64,000 nt of DNA from Tritrichomonas foetus (lineage: Eukaryota; Parabasalia; Tritrichomonadida; Tritrichomonadidae), in NCBI GenBank assembly GCA_001839685.1, contig MLAK01001093.1, positions 36,908 through 100,907 of the forward strand. The letters run 5' to 3'. Shown piece by piece: positions 38,741-48,890 of this stretch (within the stretch, counting starts at the first letter, position 1; the number at the start of each line of letters is the position of its first letter). Below the pieces are notes generated by a model. That model ran no database searches. It saw only the letters and a program-made list of their open reading frames with translations, and had not been told where the DNA came from. Position numbers and translations under genes: made by a program.

Positions 38741-40165
38741 ATGGTTGAGTGGGAGCAAACAGATGCCCTTCTCCATTGGATGGCAAAATTCGAATTGGAC
38801 ACAGACGACTTTGTCCAAGATCAAAACAAGCTTCTTGATGGACGAGTTTTCACACAAATTTACAATGTTTTAGCCAGCGATTCGATCGATCTCTCCAAAT
38901 TAAAGCCAGTAGCAAACGATAATGCATGGGTGAACATGCTTCTCAATCTAAGGCTAGTAGGATCCCACCTGTCGGCCTTCCTCAAAGAGAACGGAATTGA
39001 AATGGCAGTCGATTTAAGTACAATAGCACGTAAAAAGGACCAGAGCGAACTTTTGAAGCTTTTGAAATACTTCTTAATTTTCGCAATGAAGGCCCCTAAC
39101 CGCAAAATAGCAATAGCAAACGTTCGAGCCCTTGATAGATCATACCAAATTCATATTCAAACAATTCTCGAAGAATTCACAGCCAAGAAACCGCAAACCG
39201 TTCACACACCACAAAAATCAGCCATTGAATCAATCCACCAAAGGCAAAAAATCCAACAATTAAATTCTGAAATTGAAGACTTAAGGGCTAAATCTGATCT
39301 GTTAACTAAACAAGTTGCGGAAAAGAAAGCAGATATTGAGCAATTAAATGTGAATGTTCAATCAAAAATGGATTCTACACTAAATGAAATGAAATTCCAA
39401 TATAATGAAGAAAAACGACGAAGAGATGCAACACTTGAAAAAATTAAAAGAGTCGAAGATTCAATTAGTAATAATAAGAAAGAAATCGCCAAAATGAAAG
39501 CCGAAGAGTCAAAAATTACAAATGAAATGCAGAAAGGTAATGTTACAGAATTAAGCATTCAACAACTTGAAGCAAAACTGTTAATCATGAAACAAAAAGC
39601 GATGAATCTTGCTGACAAAACTCCTGATAATTTGAACTCCTTCAACGATTTCATAAAAATGTTTAATGTTGATGAAAAAAGAGAGAAAGTTGAACAATTG
39701 AGAGATATCGTTGAAAATTACGAAAAAAATCAAATGATGAAAAAAGCAGAATACGATGCACTTAACTCGACACTTAATGCACAAAATCAAAAAGCATCAA
39801 TTGCAATGTTAAGAAGAATTGCTCAATTAAATGAAGAAATGGATAAATCACCACTCGGTGAAGCAAAAAGAAAAGTTTTCAGATTAAGAAAAATCATTGA
39901 AAAATTAGGTGGTGAAATTGACAAGTTTGAAAAGAAAGGCGGTGATATGGAACTTCAAGTCCTACAAAGTGAGCTCACAAAAATGGCCCAAAGAAAAGCT
40001 TATGAATCGGATTTACTCGCCAAAAAGCTTTCTTTCATGCAATCAACAGCAGAACAGTGCGATTTGAGACTGCAGAGGCTGAAGCTCCACGTGGGACTCC
40101 AGCTCCACTCGAATCGTTTAAAGAGATTTAAAAACTGCTTTGCTGCAGATGCAGACAAGTCATGA
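38741..40165 (+). CDS. HOOK-domain (NN-CH) coiled-coil protein, dynein adaptor-like
   Basis: 474 residues from MVEWEQTDA. Residues 5-150 match the HOOK domain: LLHWMAKFEL, LLDGRVFTQIYNVL, NAWVNMLLNLRLV, KDQSELLKLLKYFLIFAM and IANVRALDRSYQIHIQTILEEF follow the order of the divergent calponin-homology fold and the extra helix of Hook proteins. From about 165 to 450 it is a long coiled coil. Hook proteins link cytoplasmic dynein to vesicles or endosomes, the NN-CH domain binding the dynein light intermediate chain. The cargo-binding C-terminus is short (about 20 basic residues), so cargo choice is unclear. CCDC88-type proteins are an alternative. A 63-nt poly-T tract follows. Confidence 0.8.
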   Translation: MVEWEQTDALLHWMAKFELDTDDFVQDQNKLLDGRVFTQIYNVLASDSIDLSKLKPVANDNAWVNMLLNLRLVGSHLSAFLKENGIEMAVDLSTIARKKDQSELLKLLKYFLIFAMKAPNRKIAIANVRALDRSYQIHIQTILEEFTAKKPQTVHTPQKSAIESIHQRQKIQQLNSEIEDLRAKSDLLTKQVAEKKADIEQLNVNVQSKMDSTLNEMKFQYNEEKRRRDATLEKIKRVEDSISNNKKEIAKMKAEESKITNEMQKGNVTELSIQQLEAKLLIMKQKAMNLADKTPDNLNSFNDFIKMFNVDEKREKVEQLRDIVENYEKNQMMKKAEYDALNSTLNAQNQKASIAMLRRIAQLNEEMDKSPLGEAKRKVFRLRKIIEKLGGEIDKFEKKGGDMELQVLQSELTKMAQRKAYESDLLAKKLSFMQSTAEQCDLRLQRLKLHVGLQLHSNRLKRFKNCFAADADKS

Positions 40166-40241
40166 AGTGAATGAAATTCTTGACCATATAGCTTTTACAT
40201 GAAACTTTCTTTTAAATAAATGCCTTTTTATCTCATTTGTA

Positions 40242-40243
<2 letters not shown>

Positions 40244-40307
<64 letters not shown>

Positions 40308-40330
40308 TTTGTTTGTTTGTTTGTTTGTTT
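40244..40330. repeat. Poly-T tract (63 nt) followed by (GTTT)n
   Basis: T run at 40244-40306 starting 78 bp after the HOOK stop, then GTTT units to about 40330. It is preceded by GCCTTTTTATCTC at 40222-40234, 22 nt from motif start to tract start, as in the Arp3 flank. Confidence 0.95.
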
Positions 40331-40569
40331 CATAAATTATTTATTTTCCGGAGTTAGGTGAAACAATTTTCATTGAATAAAAAATCCATGTAAGAACATT
40401 CCAATGGTCTTACTTAAATAGTTAATGAAAATCCCTCAATTAAGCATTTTAATCATTCTTTTTCTGAATACTTGAATTAAATATCGAAACAGAAACAATT
40501 ATGAAAAATATATTAATGTAATAAAATCCTTTTTAGATATTTCGAATTCTTCTTCATTCAACAGCAGTA
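40331..40569. other. Convergent intergenic, nothing recognised
   Basis: AT-rich 3' flank of two convergent genes; no gene supported. Confidence 0.4.
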
Positions 40570-41526
40570 TTAACTATTATTAGCGTAGCTTTCGCGTAAA
40601 TATGTTTGGTAGTTTTCACAAAGCTCTGTAAATCTTTGAAAATGCTCATTTTTGATCCATGAAGGGACCAAAGCTTCTCCATAGACAAATTTCTTAATTT
40701 CTTCTCTTTTATTGATAATGTAATGCCTGCACCTGCAATATTTTATTCCAAATTCATCAGCTAACATTTTTATCTCCTTTTTAGGAGGAGTTTCCTTTAA
40801 TTCATACTTTAAAATATATTTATGAAGCTTTTCTTTTTGTTCCTGATTCAGTGGAACGTATTTAGGACTGTTTATCCCATTTCCTTCACTAGAGTTTTCA
40901 CTGCTTTTAATATCACTTGAATATTCACTGTTGCAATTATTAATGGGCTCAATTTCAATTATCGGATTCATGAAATCAAGATTGTTATTTCCTAAATCAA
41001 AATCATTTATTTTATCAGCTGATTGATTTTCTTCGTTTGGAGGCAGAATCGAAGACGAAAGATTTCTTTGGGCTAGATTTTGAGAGGCAGTTGGCGGTTT
41101 ATCGGTTTCTTTTCTGAGCATCTCTTCACATTTTTCTGTAATTAAATTAATGGCGTTGATAAAATCATCGAGCTCTTTTTGTAATTCGCACTGTGGATGT
41201 GATTCAGAATTTGCAATCTTCTCAATTTCCTTAGAAAACTCATCAATCATTTTTTCCAGCACCATTTGATATATAAAAAGGATGTGTATCATATTTCTTT
41301 TGGTGATGATTCCCTTGTTGTCCATTTTGTTGTATATATTCGGATCTATACGTTTAATTTCTGCTGTTTTGATTAAATTTATGTTTTGCATCAATACCAA
41401 TGATTCACTGAAAGTGTTTGATGGACCGAAACTCTGGCACCAGCTTGCAAATTCGTAGTTGGATGACTTTTCTAAGTCGAAATTGCACAAATCGAAAGTG
41501 TTGTTACATTCCTCGAACTCGAACAT
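40570..41526 (-). CDS. Homeodomain-like (TALE-like) protein, putative transcription factor
   Basis: A 318-residue protein. The N-terminal 150 residues are helical without a known domain; residues about 150-220 are Asn/Ser-rich linker. Residues about 222-278 fit a homeodomain. LNQEQKEKLHKYILKYE matches helix 1, PPKKEIKMLADEFGIK matches helix 2 with the Pro typical of TALE-type loops, and RCRHYIINKREEIKKF matches helix 3. The invariant Asn51 and Arg53 are kept in INKR, and the segment matches WFIN-R of TALE proteins except that Trp48 and Phe49 are Tyr and Ile. Homeodomain DNA binding uses just these helix 3 residues. A 40-residue tail follows. Confidence in the fold is moderate. Confidence 0.65.
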   Translation of the reverse strand: MFEFEECNNTFDLCNFDLEKSSNYEFASWCQSFGPSNTFSESLVLMQNINLIKTAEIKRIDPNIYNKMDNKGIITKRNMIHILFIYQMVLEKMIDEFSKEIEKIANSESHPQCELQKELDDFINAINLITEKCEEMLRKETDKPPTASQNLAQRNLSSSILPPNEENQSADKINDFDLGNNNLDFMNPIIEIEPINNCNSEYSSDIKSSENSSEGNGINSPKYVPLNQEQKEKLHKYILKYELKETPPKKEIKMLADEFGIKYCRCRHYIINKREEIKKFVYGEALVPSWIKNEHFQRFTELCENYQTYLRESYANNS

Positions 41527-41878
41527 CGATGAAACGATTCAAATTCTTTTTGAATAGGTTGCATCAAATACCTTTCAATTTTAAAAAGGCTTATGAACTT
41601 TTTTTCGTGAGATAATGTAAATTCTCTGAATTAATAAGCCATATATATTATCAAAAAGTTGCATTTTTCGGATTTCTTAGTGAAGATTTTCTGACTTTTT
41701 CTCCATCCACTCCAGATGAAAAGGAAATCAAATCTATTTTTTGATTTGGATAGTACCCATAAAATGTAAAAAGTCGATTTTCCAGTCACTTTTCTGAGTC
41801 GAATAATAGCATAAGAAAGAATAAAAATTGAATTGAAAATAAATAAAATGACATTTATCAAACAAAATATCAAACATG
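41527..41878. other. Intergenic 5' of an inserted element
   Basis: AT-rich sequence upstream of the minus-strand homeodomain-like gene, ending at the TA that flanks the repeat element. No gene supported. Confidence 0.4.
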
Positions 41879-42426
41879 TACAGTCGTTTTCGAAATAGAA
41901 TATTTCAGTTTTCGAAATAGAATTTCCTATCGGTTTTATTTTTCTAAATAAAATTTTTTTTTATCGAAATTGAATTATTTTGTTTCGAAATAGAATTTCA
42001 TAAACCGAAAAATTTTTCAAAATAAAATAATTTTGTTTCGTTTTAAAGTTTCAAAAAATTGATCTTTTTCAATGAGTTTTCTCAAAAAGTTCCAAATGAA
42101 TATGGGGTATATGGAGGTATATGGGTGTAGAGGATGTAGATTCTTCTTTAGGGTGATGGAAATCGACAGGGTTAATATAGAGCGGGGAAAATAAAACTAA
42201 AAAATTTGGCAAAATACGTGATATGTGATGTGAAAATCACATCAAAATAACAATATTAATTGGGAAAATATTGATTTTATCTTAATTTTTAGTTAATTTA
42301 TTTCTCCCCTTCACAAATTAGATAATAAATAAGTTGTTGATTCATTTTGTTTCATATGAGAGTGTGGAAATTCTTGGGAAACTTATAAAAAAAAATTCTA
42401 TTTCGAAACAAAAAAATTTTATTATG
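41879..42426. mobile_element. Partial copy of TA-flanked inverted-repeat element (left 548 bp)
   Basis: By reading, identical over 548 bp to 42584-43131. It starts with TA then the terminal repeat CAGTCGTTTTCGAA and breaks off at the assembly gap. Either it is the first of two tandem copies whose right 208 bp fall in the gap, or an assembly duplicate of the complete copy. Confidence 0.8.
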
Positions 42427-42583
42427 NNNNNNNNNNNNNNNNNNNNNNNNNNNNNNNNNNNNNNNNNNNNNNNNNNNNNNNNNNNNNNNNNNNNNNNNNN
42501 NNNNNNNNNNNNNNNNNNNNNNNNNNNNNNNNNNNNNNNNNNNNNNNNNNNNNNNNNNNNNNNNNNNNNNNNNNNNNNNNNNN
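42427..42583. other. Assembly gap, 157 N
   Basis: Run of 157 N between the partial and the complete copy of the element. The missing right part of the first copy would be about 208 bp. Confidence 0.99.
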
Positions 42584-43341
42584 TACAGTCGTTTTCGAAA
42601 TAGAATATTTCAGTTTTCGAAATAGAATTTCCTATCGGTTTTATTTTTCTAAATAAAATTTTTTTTTATCGAAATTGAATTATTTTGTTTCGAAATAGAA
42701 TTTCATAAACCGAAAAATTTTTCAAAATAAAATAATTTTGTTTCGTTTTAAAGTTTCAAAAAATTGATCTTTTTCAATGAGTTTTCTCAAAAAGTTCCAA
42801 ATGAATATGGGGTATATGGAGGTATATGGGTGTAGAGGATGTAGATTCTTCTTTAGGGTGATGGAAATCGACAGGGTTAATATAGAGCGGGGAAAATAAA
42901 ACTAAAAAATTTGGCAAAATACGTGATATGTGATGTGAAAATCACATCAAAATAACAATATTAATTGGGAAAATATTGATTTTATCTTAATTTTTAGTTA
43001 ATTTATTTCTCCCCTTCACAAATTAGATAATAAATAAGTTGTTGATTCATTTTGTTTCATATGAGAGTGTGGAAATTCTTGGGAAACTTATAAAAAAAAA
43101 TTCTATTTCGAAACAAAAAAATTTTATTATGAGACAAATTCTGGTTGGTTTGTAAACTATTCAAATTTAAAAATTCTATTTCGAAAAAAATATAGGTTAA
43201 GATTCTATTTCGAAAACATTGGAAAGCAAATAGAAACATTTTGAAATCTTTTCGAAAAATATTCTAGTTTCCTATATAAACATTTGAAATACTGAAATTC
43301 TATTTCGAAACACTAAGAAAACCAATTCGAAAACGACTGTA
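42584..43341. mobile_element. Non-autonomous inverted-repeat transposon (Tc1/mariner-like MITE)
   Basis: A 754-bp element flanked by TA on both sides. It begins CAGTCGTTTTCGAA and ends TTCGAAAACGACTG, perfect 14-bp terminal inverted repeats. A TA target duplication and CAGT ends are typical of Tc1/mariner elements. Inside, the motif TTTCGAAATAGAAT occurs three times near the left end, and its reverse complement ATTCTATTTCGAAA four times near the right end, like repeated subterminal transposase sites or a fold-back structure. There is no transposase-sized open frame, so it depends on enzyme from elsewhere. T. vaginalis is known to hold mariner elements; the relationship is inference. Nearest genes are the homeodomain-like protein and the ubiquitin-like protein, neither disrupted. 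Confidence 0.75.
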
Positions 43342-43398
43342 AATAAAAAACAAAATTAATATAACAAGCTTAAAAGACAGTTCCTATATATAATAATT

Positions 43399-43968
43399 CT
43401 ACCACATCCATTGGTTCCATCCAATGCTCGCAAAAAATGCACCTGCTTCCTCAATTGTACTATATTTGGGAAGGGTTCCACTCTTTTGATCCTTTTTATC
43501 ATCGTCTGGAGGTTTTGTTGGCTTCCAGAATGTCGGCAGAGGATTTTCTGATATTTCTTGCGGCTTTTTTGGTAAAACTGTCGGCAATGGTTTTATTCGA
43601 ATAATTTTGTGTTTTGCTGGTTCGAGCGGGTGATTTTCGATCTGTTGTTCTAATTGATTTAAATGTATGTCGTTAATTTTTGCGGCTTCTCGAGCGATTC
43701 CTTCTATCGATTTTATCATTCGCTGATTGTCTTTCGGAACTGTAAAAACGTAGGCGTAAATCGTATCGCCACTTTTTATTCCATAACTCTTTATTGATGC
43801 GTCTTTTTCAATCGTCAATTCGTTGAAGCAAAGTCGAAGCTCTTGATTTGGACCGCAGGCAAACCTTAGCATTTTGTAGAGGTCTTCGCCTGTGGCATCT
43901 TGTGGTGGGATAATAGGCAAAAATGCGCCATCCGGCCATCGAACGCGTAATTGAGGCTGTGAACACAT
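43399..43968 (-). CDS. Protein with N-terminal ubiquitin-like domain
   Basis: A 189-residue protein. Residues about 6-75 form a ubiquitin-like fold: LRVRWPDGAFLPII (first hairpin), ATGEDLYKMLRFACG (helix), QELRLCFNELTIEKDASIKSYGIKSGDTIYAYVF (the following strands, with the LxxYGIxxGdti pattern of UBL domains). There is no C-terminal di-Gly for conjugation. The middle is helical and the C-terminal half Pro/Lys-rich, ending in a small helix with aromatic end (FFASIGWNQWMW). UBL-containing adaptors of this size often feed the proteasome or p97; the role here is unknown. Confidence 0.75.
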   Translation of the reverse strand: MCSQPQLRVRWPDGAFLPIIPPQDATGEDLYKMLRFACGPNQELRLCFNELTIEKDASIKSYGIKSGDTIYAYVFTVPKDNQRMIKSIEGIAREAAKINDIHLNQLEQQIENHPLEPAKHKIIRIKPLPTVLPKKPQEISENPLPTFWKPTKPPDDDKKDQKSGTLPKYSTIEEAGAFFASIGWNQWMW

Positions 43969-45172
43969 TTTTGATTTTCCTTGATCCTTTTGAATGAATT
44001 CCAGAAATTTTTTGAATAGTTAATAATTAGTTTTTATTTGAATTGGAAGGAATTGAATCTTCCATATTCACATAAAGTTTTATTTTTGAATTTTTTTTAA
44101 TATTGATTGTGAGATTTTGTTAAGAAAAATTCTATAATTCTATAATATTTAATAGAAAATATCTAAATTCTTCATGAAATAATATTAGAACTTATTCAAT
44201 AAGTTTTATCAATAATCATCTTTCAGAACAAAAATTATCCAATTCAGAAATATTTACGAAGAATTCTCAGAAATAATTCAGAGAAAACATATTTGAGTTT
44301 TGATCGGCGCTCGTCATATGAATTTTGAGAGATAACGAAAGATCTTTTTAAAATAACACTCAATATTATTCAGAATTCATAACTTAATTTTTTCGTCGTT
44401 CTGAATTCATCTGAAATAAAAAATTAATGATCTCGAAGCAAAATACTATATATAAGAGTTATATATTCAATTACTAGGAAAAAAATTGTTAAAATAAAAT
44501 GATACGCTAAGAGATCCACAAATTTTTAACTCTGAATTCACCTTATTTTCACCATATATCAAATCTTTAACTTTTTAAAGCATTTTTGAATTTAAACCAT
44601 TTCTGAGATAAATCCCAACACTGTTTATAAGTACAATTAATGAAATCATTATTTTTCCATTTATAAGGCTACATAGATACATGAAAAATTTCCCAAAACT
44701 AGCTTTTCTCAATGGTCCAATATTTATAATTTTGCTTTCAACTTTCAGTATAATTTTACCGATTACACCAAGAAAAATAAAACATGGAATTTGTTTGGGA
44801 AGAAAGAAAAATCACATTGTTTGCAATGATTGTCATGAATTTTGATTTTTTCGTCATCTTCACAATTATTGTCAGCAAAAAAATAAATTTTTTTCTAAAT
44901 GAAAGATAAATCTTTACTTCTTTTGATCAGGATTCTTCTTTCCGAAATTTGATCGAAGTTTTCATCTTCCAAATTGATTCCTTCGTTTTTCTCAGATCAA
45001 AACTGATCGGTAAAAATTTTACACATTCGGCTCAGTTATGGCTTAAATTCTATGTTTTGAAGTGAGAATCATCTACAAATTTTTCCAATAATCTTCTTTC
45101 TTTCTTTCTTTCTTTATTCTTTTTATATTAAACAGTTGACACAACAAATTTTATACCAAATTGTGATTTGTC
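43969..45172. other. Long intergenic region
   Basis: About 1.2 kb, AT-rich with a CTTT microsatellite at about 45092-45115. A plus-strand stretch near 44700-44840 reads as a membrane segment followed by a Cys-containing piece, but it is short and matches nothing I know. No gene is supported. Confidence 0.4.
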
Positions 45173-45615
45173 TTATATTTTGTTCATGAATTGCTTCACT
45201 TTATGTTTCCTTGTGATATATCGGTGATTTATCAAATATAAAATAACCATAAGATCACCTGTTTCACTCCCTGATACTTCATCAGCACACCCTGTAAAGG
45301 TAATATTATCACCATTTTTTATCACTGGTTCATCTTGTACTGTACCAATTTTCTTTTCGTCAATTATTAACTTCCTTGACATTTTATTCATATATTATTA
45401 TGAACAATTAGTTTGTCACATCCTTTACAGGTGGGGATAGAGAATATTCTTGGGGATTTATTGGTTTCCTTTTCATTATTTTCATTTTTGCCTTCCACCA
45501 AACACTGGTTGATCACTACAAGAACAGGTGATTGGAGATTTTACTTTGATACAACCATTACCTTTACATTCTGGAGTTGAGTGAGCGCCACATTTTATAA
45601 ATATTTCATCAATAT
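45173..45615 (-). pseudogene. Decayed DnaJ (DnaJA/Ydj1-type) gene fragment
   Basis: On the minus strand, from 45615 down, the zinc-finger region reads KCGAHSTPECKGNGCIKVK with a stop soon after. In another frame TCKGCDKLIVHNN corresponds to the last CxxCxG repeat. A 72-codon frame (45391-45173) then gives the substrate-binding domain: KLIIDEKKIGTVQDEPVIKN, GDNITFTGCADE, SETGDLMVILYLINHRYITR, matching the family's GD-I-F-GEGD, EPGD and H-F-R signatures. The J domain, the first finger and the C-terminal part are missing, and stops or frame changes interrupt it. It is a relic of a type I Hsp40 co-chaperone gene. Confidence 0.8.
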
Positions 45616-46320
45616 GAATTTTTTATGTAATCTAAAACAGAAAGAAGAATGCACTCCTATGAATAATCGCATTTTGTAATAATGGAAATTTATTTAGTGA
45701 TCAACAGAATTCTAAATTTTGCAGATTAGGAATTTTATATTACATTGGGTACATTTTGTATTTTAATTTTAGATCGTGTGAATTAATTCAGAATCCAACA
45801 GATTTAATTCGATAAGCTCAGTGATATCACTCCTCATTAATTCCCAAAAGAAAACGACTAGAAGTATCAATCCCATAAAACATTTATTGTTAGTCATTTA
45901 TGGCAATTTAATGACTTACTCATAATATTAAAATTCTTGAGAGATTGGGTGATATGAATACATTTTCTGAGGAAATATTTTTTCAAGGAGATTCTCAAAT
46001 TGATAAACTTTTTGGGTTCACCATGATACTTTTTCGATAGGAAATCTAAAATTGAGATCATAGAAATAGTTTGGTAATAATGTAAAACATTGAAATATTT
46101 CAAAGAAAAGGAAAACCTAACAACAAATCTTTCTCTCAGAAATTATTATGATGTATGAGGCTTTTTAATATAAAATTTCCGTTTCATAATATTTGAATGA
46201 TTGATCTCAATTTTTTACTTAGAAATATTTTCCGTTTTGAGAGAATAACCCAGATTTTCAAAAATTGTGTAAATTCTCAAAAAAAAATGAATAAATTATT
46301 CAATTCTTGGAAATCTTTCA
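45616..46320. other. Intergenic, nothing recognised
   Basis: AT-rich sequence upstream of the ABC transporter. A 69-codon minus-strand frame at 45894-46103 has no recognisable content and is not called. Confidence 0.4.
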
Positions 46321-46331
46321 TCATTTCACTA
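46321..46331 (+). promoter_or_regulatory. Two overlapping candidate initiators
   Basis: TCATTT (46321) and TCACTA (46326) both fit TCAYW and lie 3-13 nt upstream of the ATG at 46334, typical of very short trichomonad leaders. Confidence 0.45.
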
Positions 46332-46333
46332 TA

Positions 46334-48181
46334 ATGAGAAAAGACACTCCGCTGTTTAAACTTCGAAGTGCAGACAGTGCAGAAGATACTGTAAAGCTTC
46401 AAGGAGGTGAATTCAAAAGAGCAATGAAATTAATAGAACATAAAGGAAGATTAATTATTTCTATAATTTTTGCAACTTTATCTGGAGCAGCCCCAATTTT
46501 GATGAACATTTTTATGGGTGATATGGTTACATCTTTGAGTGGTGGAGGATCAGGAATGCCAAATATTCCATCAAATGGTCAAATCCCACCAGAAATGGCA
46601 GATTTAATTAAAGATTATATGAGTGATGCTGTTACAGGTTTTGCAATCAAAATGAGCTACATTTTAGTTGCGATGACTTTCATTCAAATTTTGAATTGCA
46701 TTTCAAGAGGAGTTGTTGGACCAACTTATGTTACTGACTTACGAAGACTTTTATTTACCTCATTAATTAATCAAGATATCTCTTATTTCGATAAAACATC
46801 AACAGGCATTATGATGTCTCGAATTTCTGAAGATGTAACTCTTGTTCGTCAAACTTATATAGAAAAGTTCATTCAAATCATTCAAATGTCAGCACAAACT
46901 GTAGCAAGTATTATATTAGCATTTATTTATTCATGGAAGGTTTCACTAGTTGCTTTCAGTGGTACAATTTTAATCGGATTATGTTTTTGGCTTGGTGAAA
47001 AATTCGTTGATAAAATGTGGACATCATTTAATGATACAACTTCAGCTGCTGCTTCTAAAGCAGAAGAAGTAATTACTTCATTTCGAACAGTAAAATCATT
47101 TGATAACGAATTGTATGAAGCTAAATTGTATTCAGAGAATCTTTCATCGATTCACAATGTTTTAAAAAAAACATCTTTAGTGAAAGCAGTTCAAGCTGGA
47201 ATAATTATGTTGTTAATGTGGGGAATTATTGGTGGATTATTATTCTATTCAGGTTATTTAGTTTTATTTGAAGGTTTGGAAAGTGGCTCCATTGTTGTTT
47301 TAATGGTTGCTTTAATGATGGCTGCAACTGGTCTTCAATCTGCTGTAACTGCTTACGATGATTTCAAAAAGGCTAGAGTTGCAGCAGCTAAAATACTTCA
47401 GATTATTGATATGAAACCAAAATTTGATGCAGATGAAGGTGATACACTTGAAGAAGTTGGAGGAAAAATTGAATTTAAGAATGTTACTTTTAAATATGAT
47501 TCAATGAAAGATAATGCAATTGATGGTCTTTCATTCACTATTAATCCCGGTGAAACTGTAGCTCTTGTTGGTGAAAGTGGCTGTGGAAAAACTACAACTC
47601 TAGCATTATTACAACGTTTCTATGAAATTGATTCTGGTTCAATTACAATTGATGATGTTGATATTCGAACAATTTCGCCCCACTCATTGAGATCTAAAAT
47701 TGCTGTTGTTCCACAGGGTCCTGTTTTGTTTTCAATGTCCGTAAAAGAAAATATACAGTTTTCGAAGACTGAAGCTAATGAAGAAGAAGTTGAAAATGCT
47801 GCAAGAATTGGAAATGCTCATAATTTTATTTGTGATTTACCTGATGGATATGATACAATAATACAGCAAACAAGCTTGAGTGGTGGTCAGAAACAAAGAT
47901 TATGTATTGCTCGAGCAATTCTTGCTAATGCTCCTATTCTGATGTTAGATGAAGCAACTGCTGCATTGGATACAGAAAGTGAACAATTGGTTCAACAATC
48001 ATTGGAACACTTCAGGCATGGAAAAACTGCAATTTTAGTGGCGCATAGATTGTCGACTGTGAAAAATGCAGACCGAATTTTCGTGTTTCAGAATGGAAAA
48101 ATTGTTGAAGAAGGAAAACATGATGAGCTCGTACTAAAGAATGGAATATATGCTGATTTGGTGAAATACCAACTTCAGTAA
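46334..48181 (+). CDS. ABC half-transporter, ABCB/exporter type
   Basis: 615 residues from MRKDTPLF; the frame extends upstream only with TTG. One membrane domain of about six spans (about 25-330), with a longer extracellular loop after span 1 rich in Gly, Pro and Asn. One nucleotide-binding domain follows (about 375-615): Walker A GESGCGKTT (about 413-421), Q loop VPQGPVLF, signature LSGGQKQRL (about 515), Walker B ILMLDE with catalytic Glu, D loop ALD and H loop AHRLS. All catalytic residues are intact, so it should hydrolyse ATP as a homo- or heterodimer. The type is that of P-glycoprotein and TAP exporters; the substrate is unknown. Such genes are multicopy in trichomonads and some relate to drug efflux. 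Confidence 0.93.
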   Translation: MRKDTPLFKLRSADSAEDTVKLQGGEFKRAMKLIEHKGRLIISIIFATLSGAAPILMNIFMGDMVTSLSGGGSGMPNIPSNGQIPPEMADLIKDYMSDAVTGFAIKMSYILVAMTFIQILNCISRGVVGPTYVTDLRRLLFTSLINQDISYFDKTSTGIMMSRISEDVTLVRQTYIEKFIQIIQMSAQTVASIILAFIYSWKVSLVAFSGTILIGLCFWLGEKFVDKMWTSFNDTTSAAASKAEEVITSFRTVKSFDNELYEAKLYSENLSSIHNVLKKTSLVKAVQAGIIMLLMWGIIGGLLFYSGYLVLFEGLESGSIVVLMVALMMAATGLQSAVTAYDDFKKARVAAAKILQIIDMKPKFDADEGDTLEEVGGKIEFKNVTFKYDSMKDNAIDGLSFTINPGETVALVGESGCGKTTTLALLQRFYEIDSGSITIDDVDIRTISPHSLRSKIAVVPQGPVLFSMSVKENIQFSKTEANEEEVENAARIGNAHNFICDLPDGYDTIIQQTSLSGGQKQRLCIARAILANAPILMLDEATAALDTESEQLVQQSLEHFRHGKTAILVAHRLSTVKNADRIFVFQNGKIVEEGKHDELVLKNGIYADLVKYQLQ

Positions 48182-48890
48182 GCATATATTTCATGATGTT
48201 TGTGTAAATAAAGATTAAAAAAAATAACTTTATCGATTTTATTTTACAGCTTCTGTCAATATTAATTATTCCTCATTAATTATTATTACAATGATATTTA
48301 TTAGCCTTGACTGTTGTGAAAGTAACCACTTTAACCATGAAATCCTTATTTTAGTTCTATTGAAGTGCTTTGTTTATAGGATATGAAATTTTCGTTTTTT
48401 TATGAATTCCACAACGTATCATTTTTGGTTTCAGTGAATGAGGAAACTCCTTGTAAATATCGATCAATGAATAGAGACTTTCACATACATGAATTATTCA
48501 GGGAAATAATTTGTTAAAAAATATTCAAAGATTAAAAAAGGCTTTTTCATAAATAATTCTATAACATAACTTTATTAAAAACAAATTAAATATTTAAAAA
48601 GAAAGTATAAAAACGCAATGTCAATCCAAAATGACCAATCCAAATGAATTTATTTGATTATTTAATTTTTCCGTGTACAAACTAATTTTCAACATTATTT
48701 TTTTTATTTCAATTTCTTTCTTGTTAAATTTCGCTTTTCTTTCTTTACATAATACTTCTTTACAATGACCTTAGAAGTATATCATCGGTCAACTCAATTC
48801 AATTAATCTTCCTTTTGCAATAAAAATTTATGATTAACTCAAAATAATTGAAAATGACCATATTCGAAAAAACTCTGTTAAATATATCGA
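48182..48890. other. Convergent intergenic, nothing recognised before the VNTR
   Basis: AT-rich 3' region of the ABC gene leading into the 21-bp repeat; no gene or RNA supported. Confidence 0.4.

Noticed and set aside
38573..38857. Upstream extension of the acidic protein frame
   Set aside because: It would run into the HOOK coding region, is hydrophobic and unlike the rest of the protein, and the ATG at 38572 gives a clean start.
41631..41873. 80-codon minus-strand frame beside the MITE
   Set aside because: TTG start, generic hydrophobic AT-rich sequence, no homology seen.
46116..46138. CTAACAACA near the ABC gene as a 3' splice site
   Set aside because: No AG follows at the right distance, no GTAYGT lies nearby, and the ABC start needs no upstream exon.
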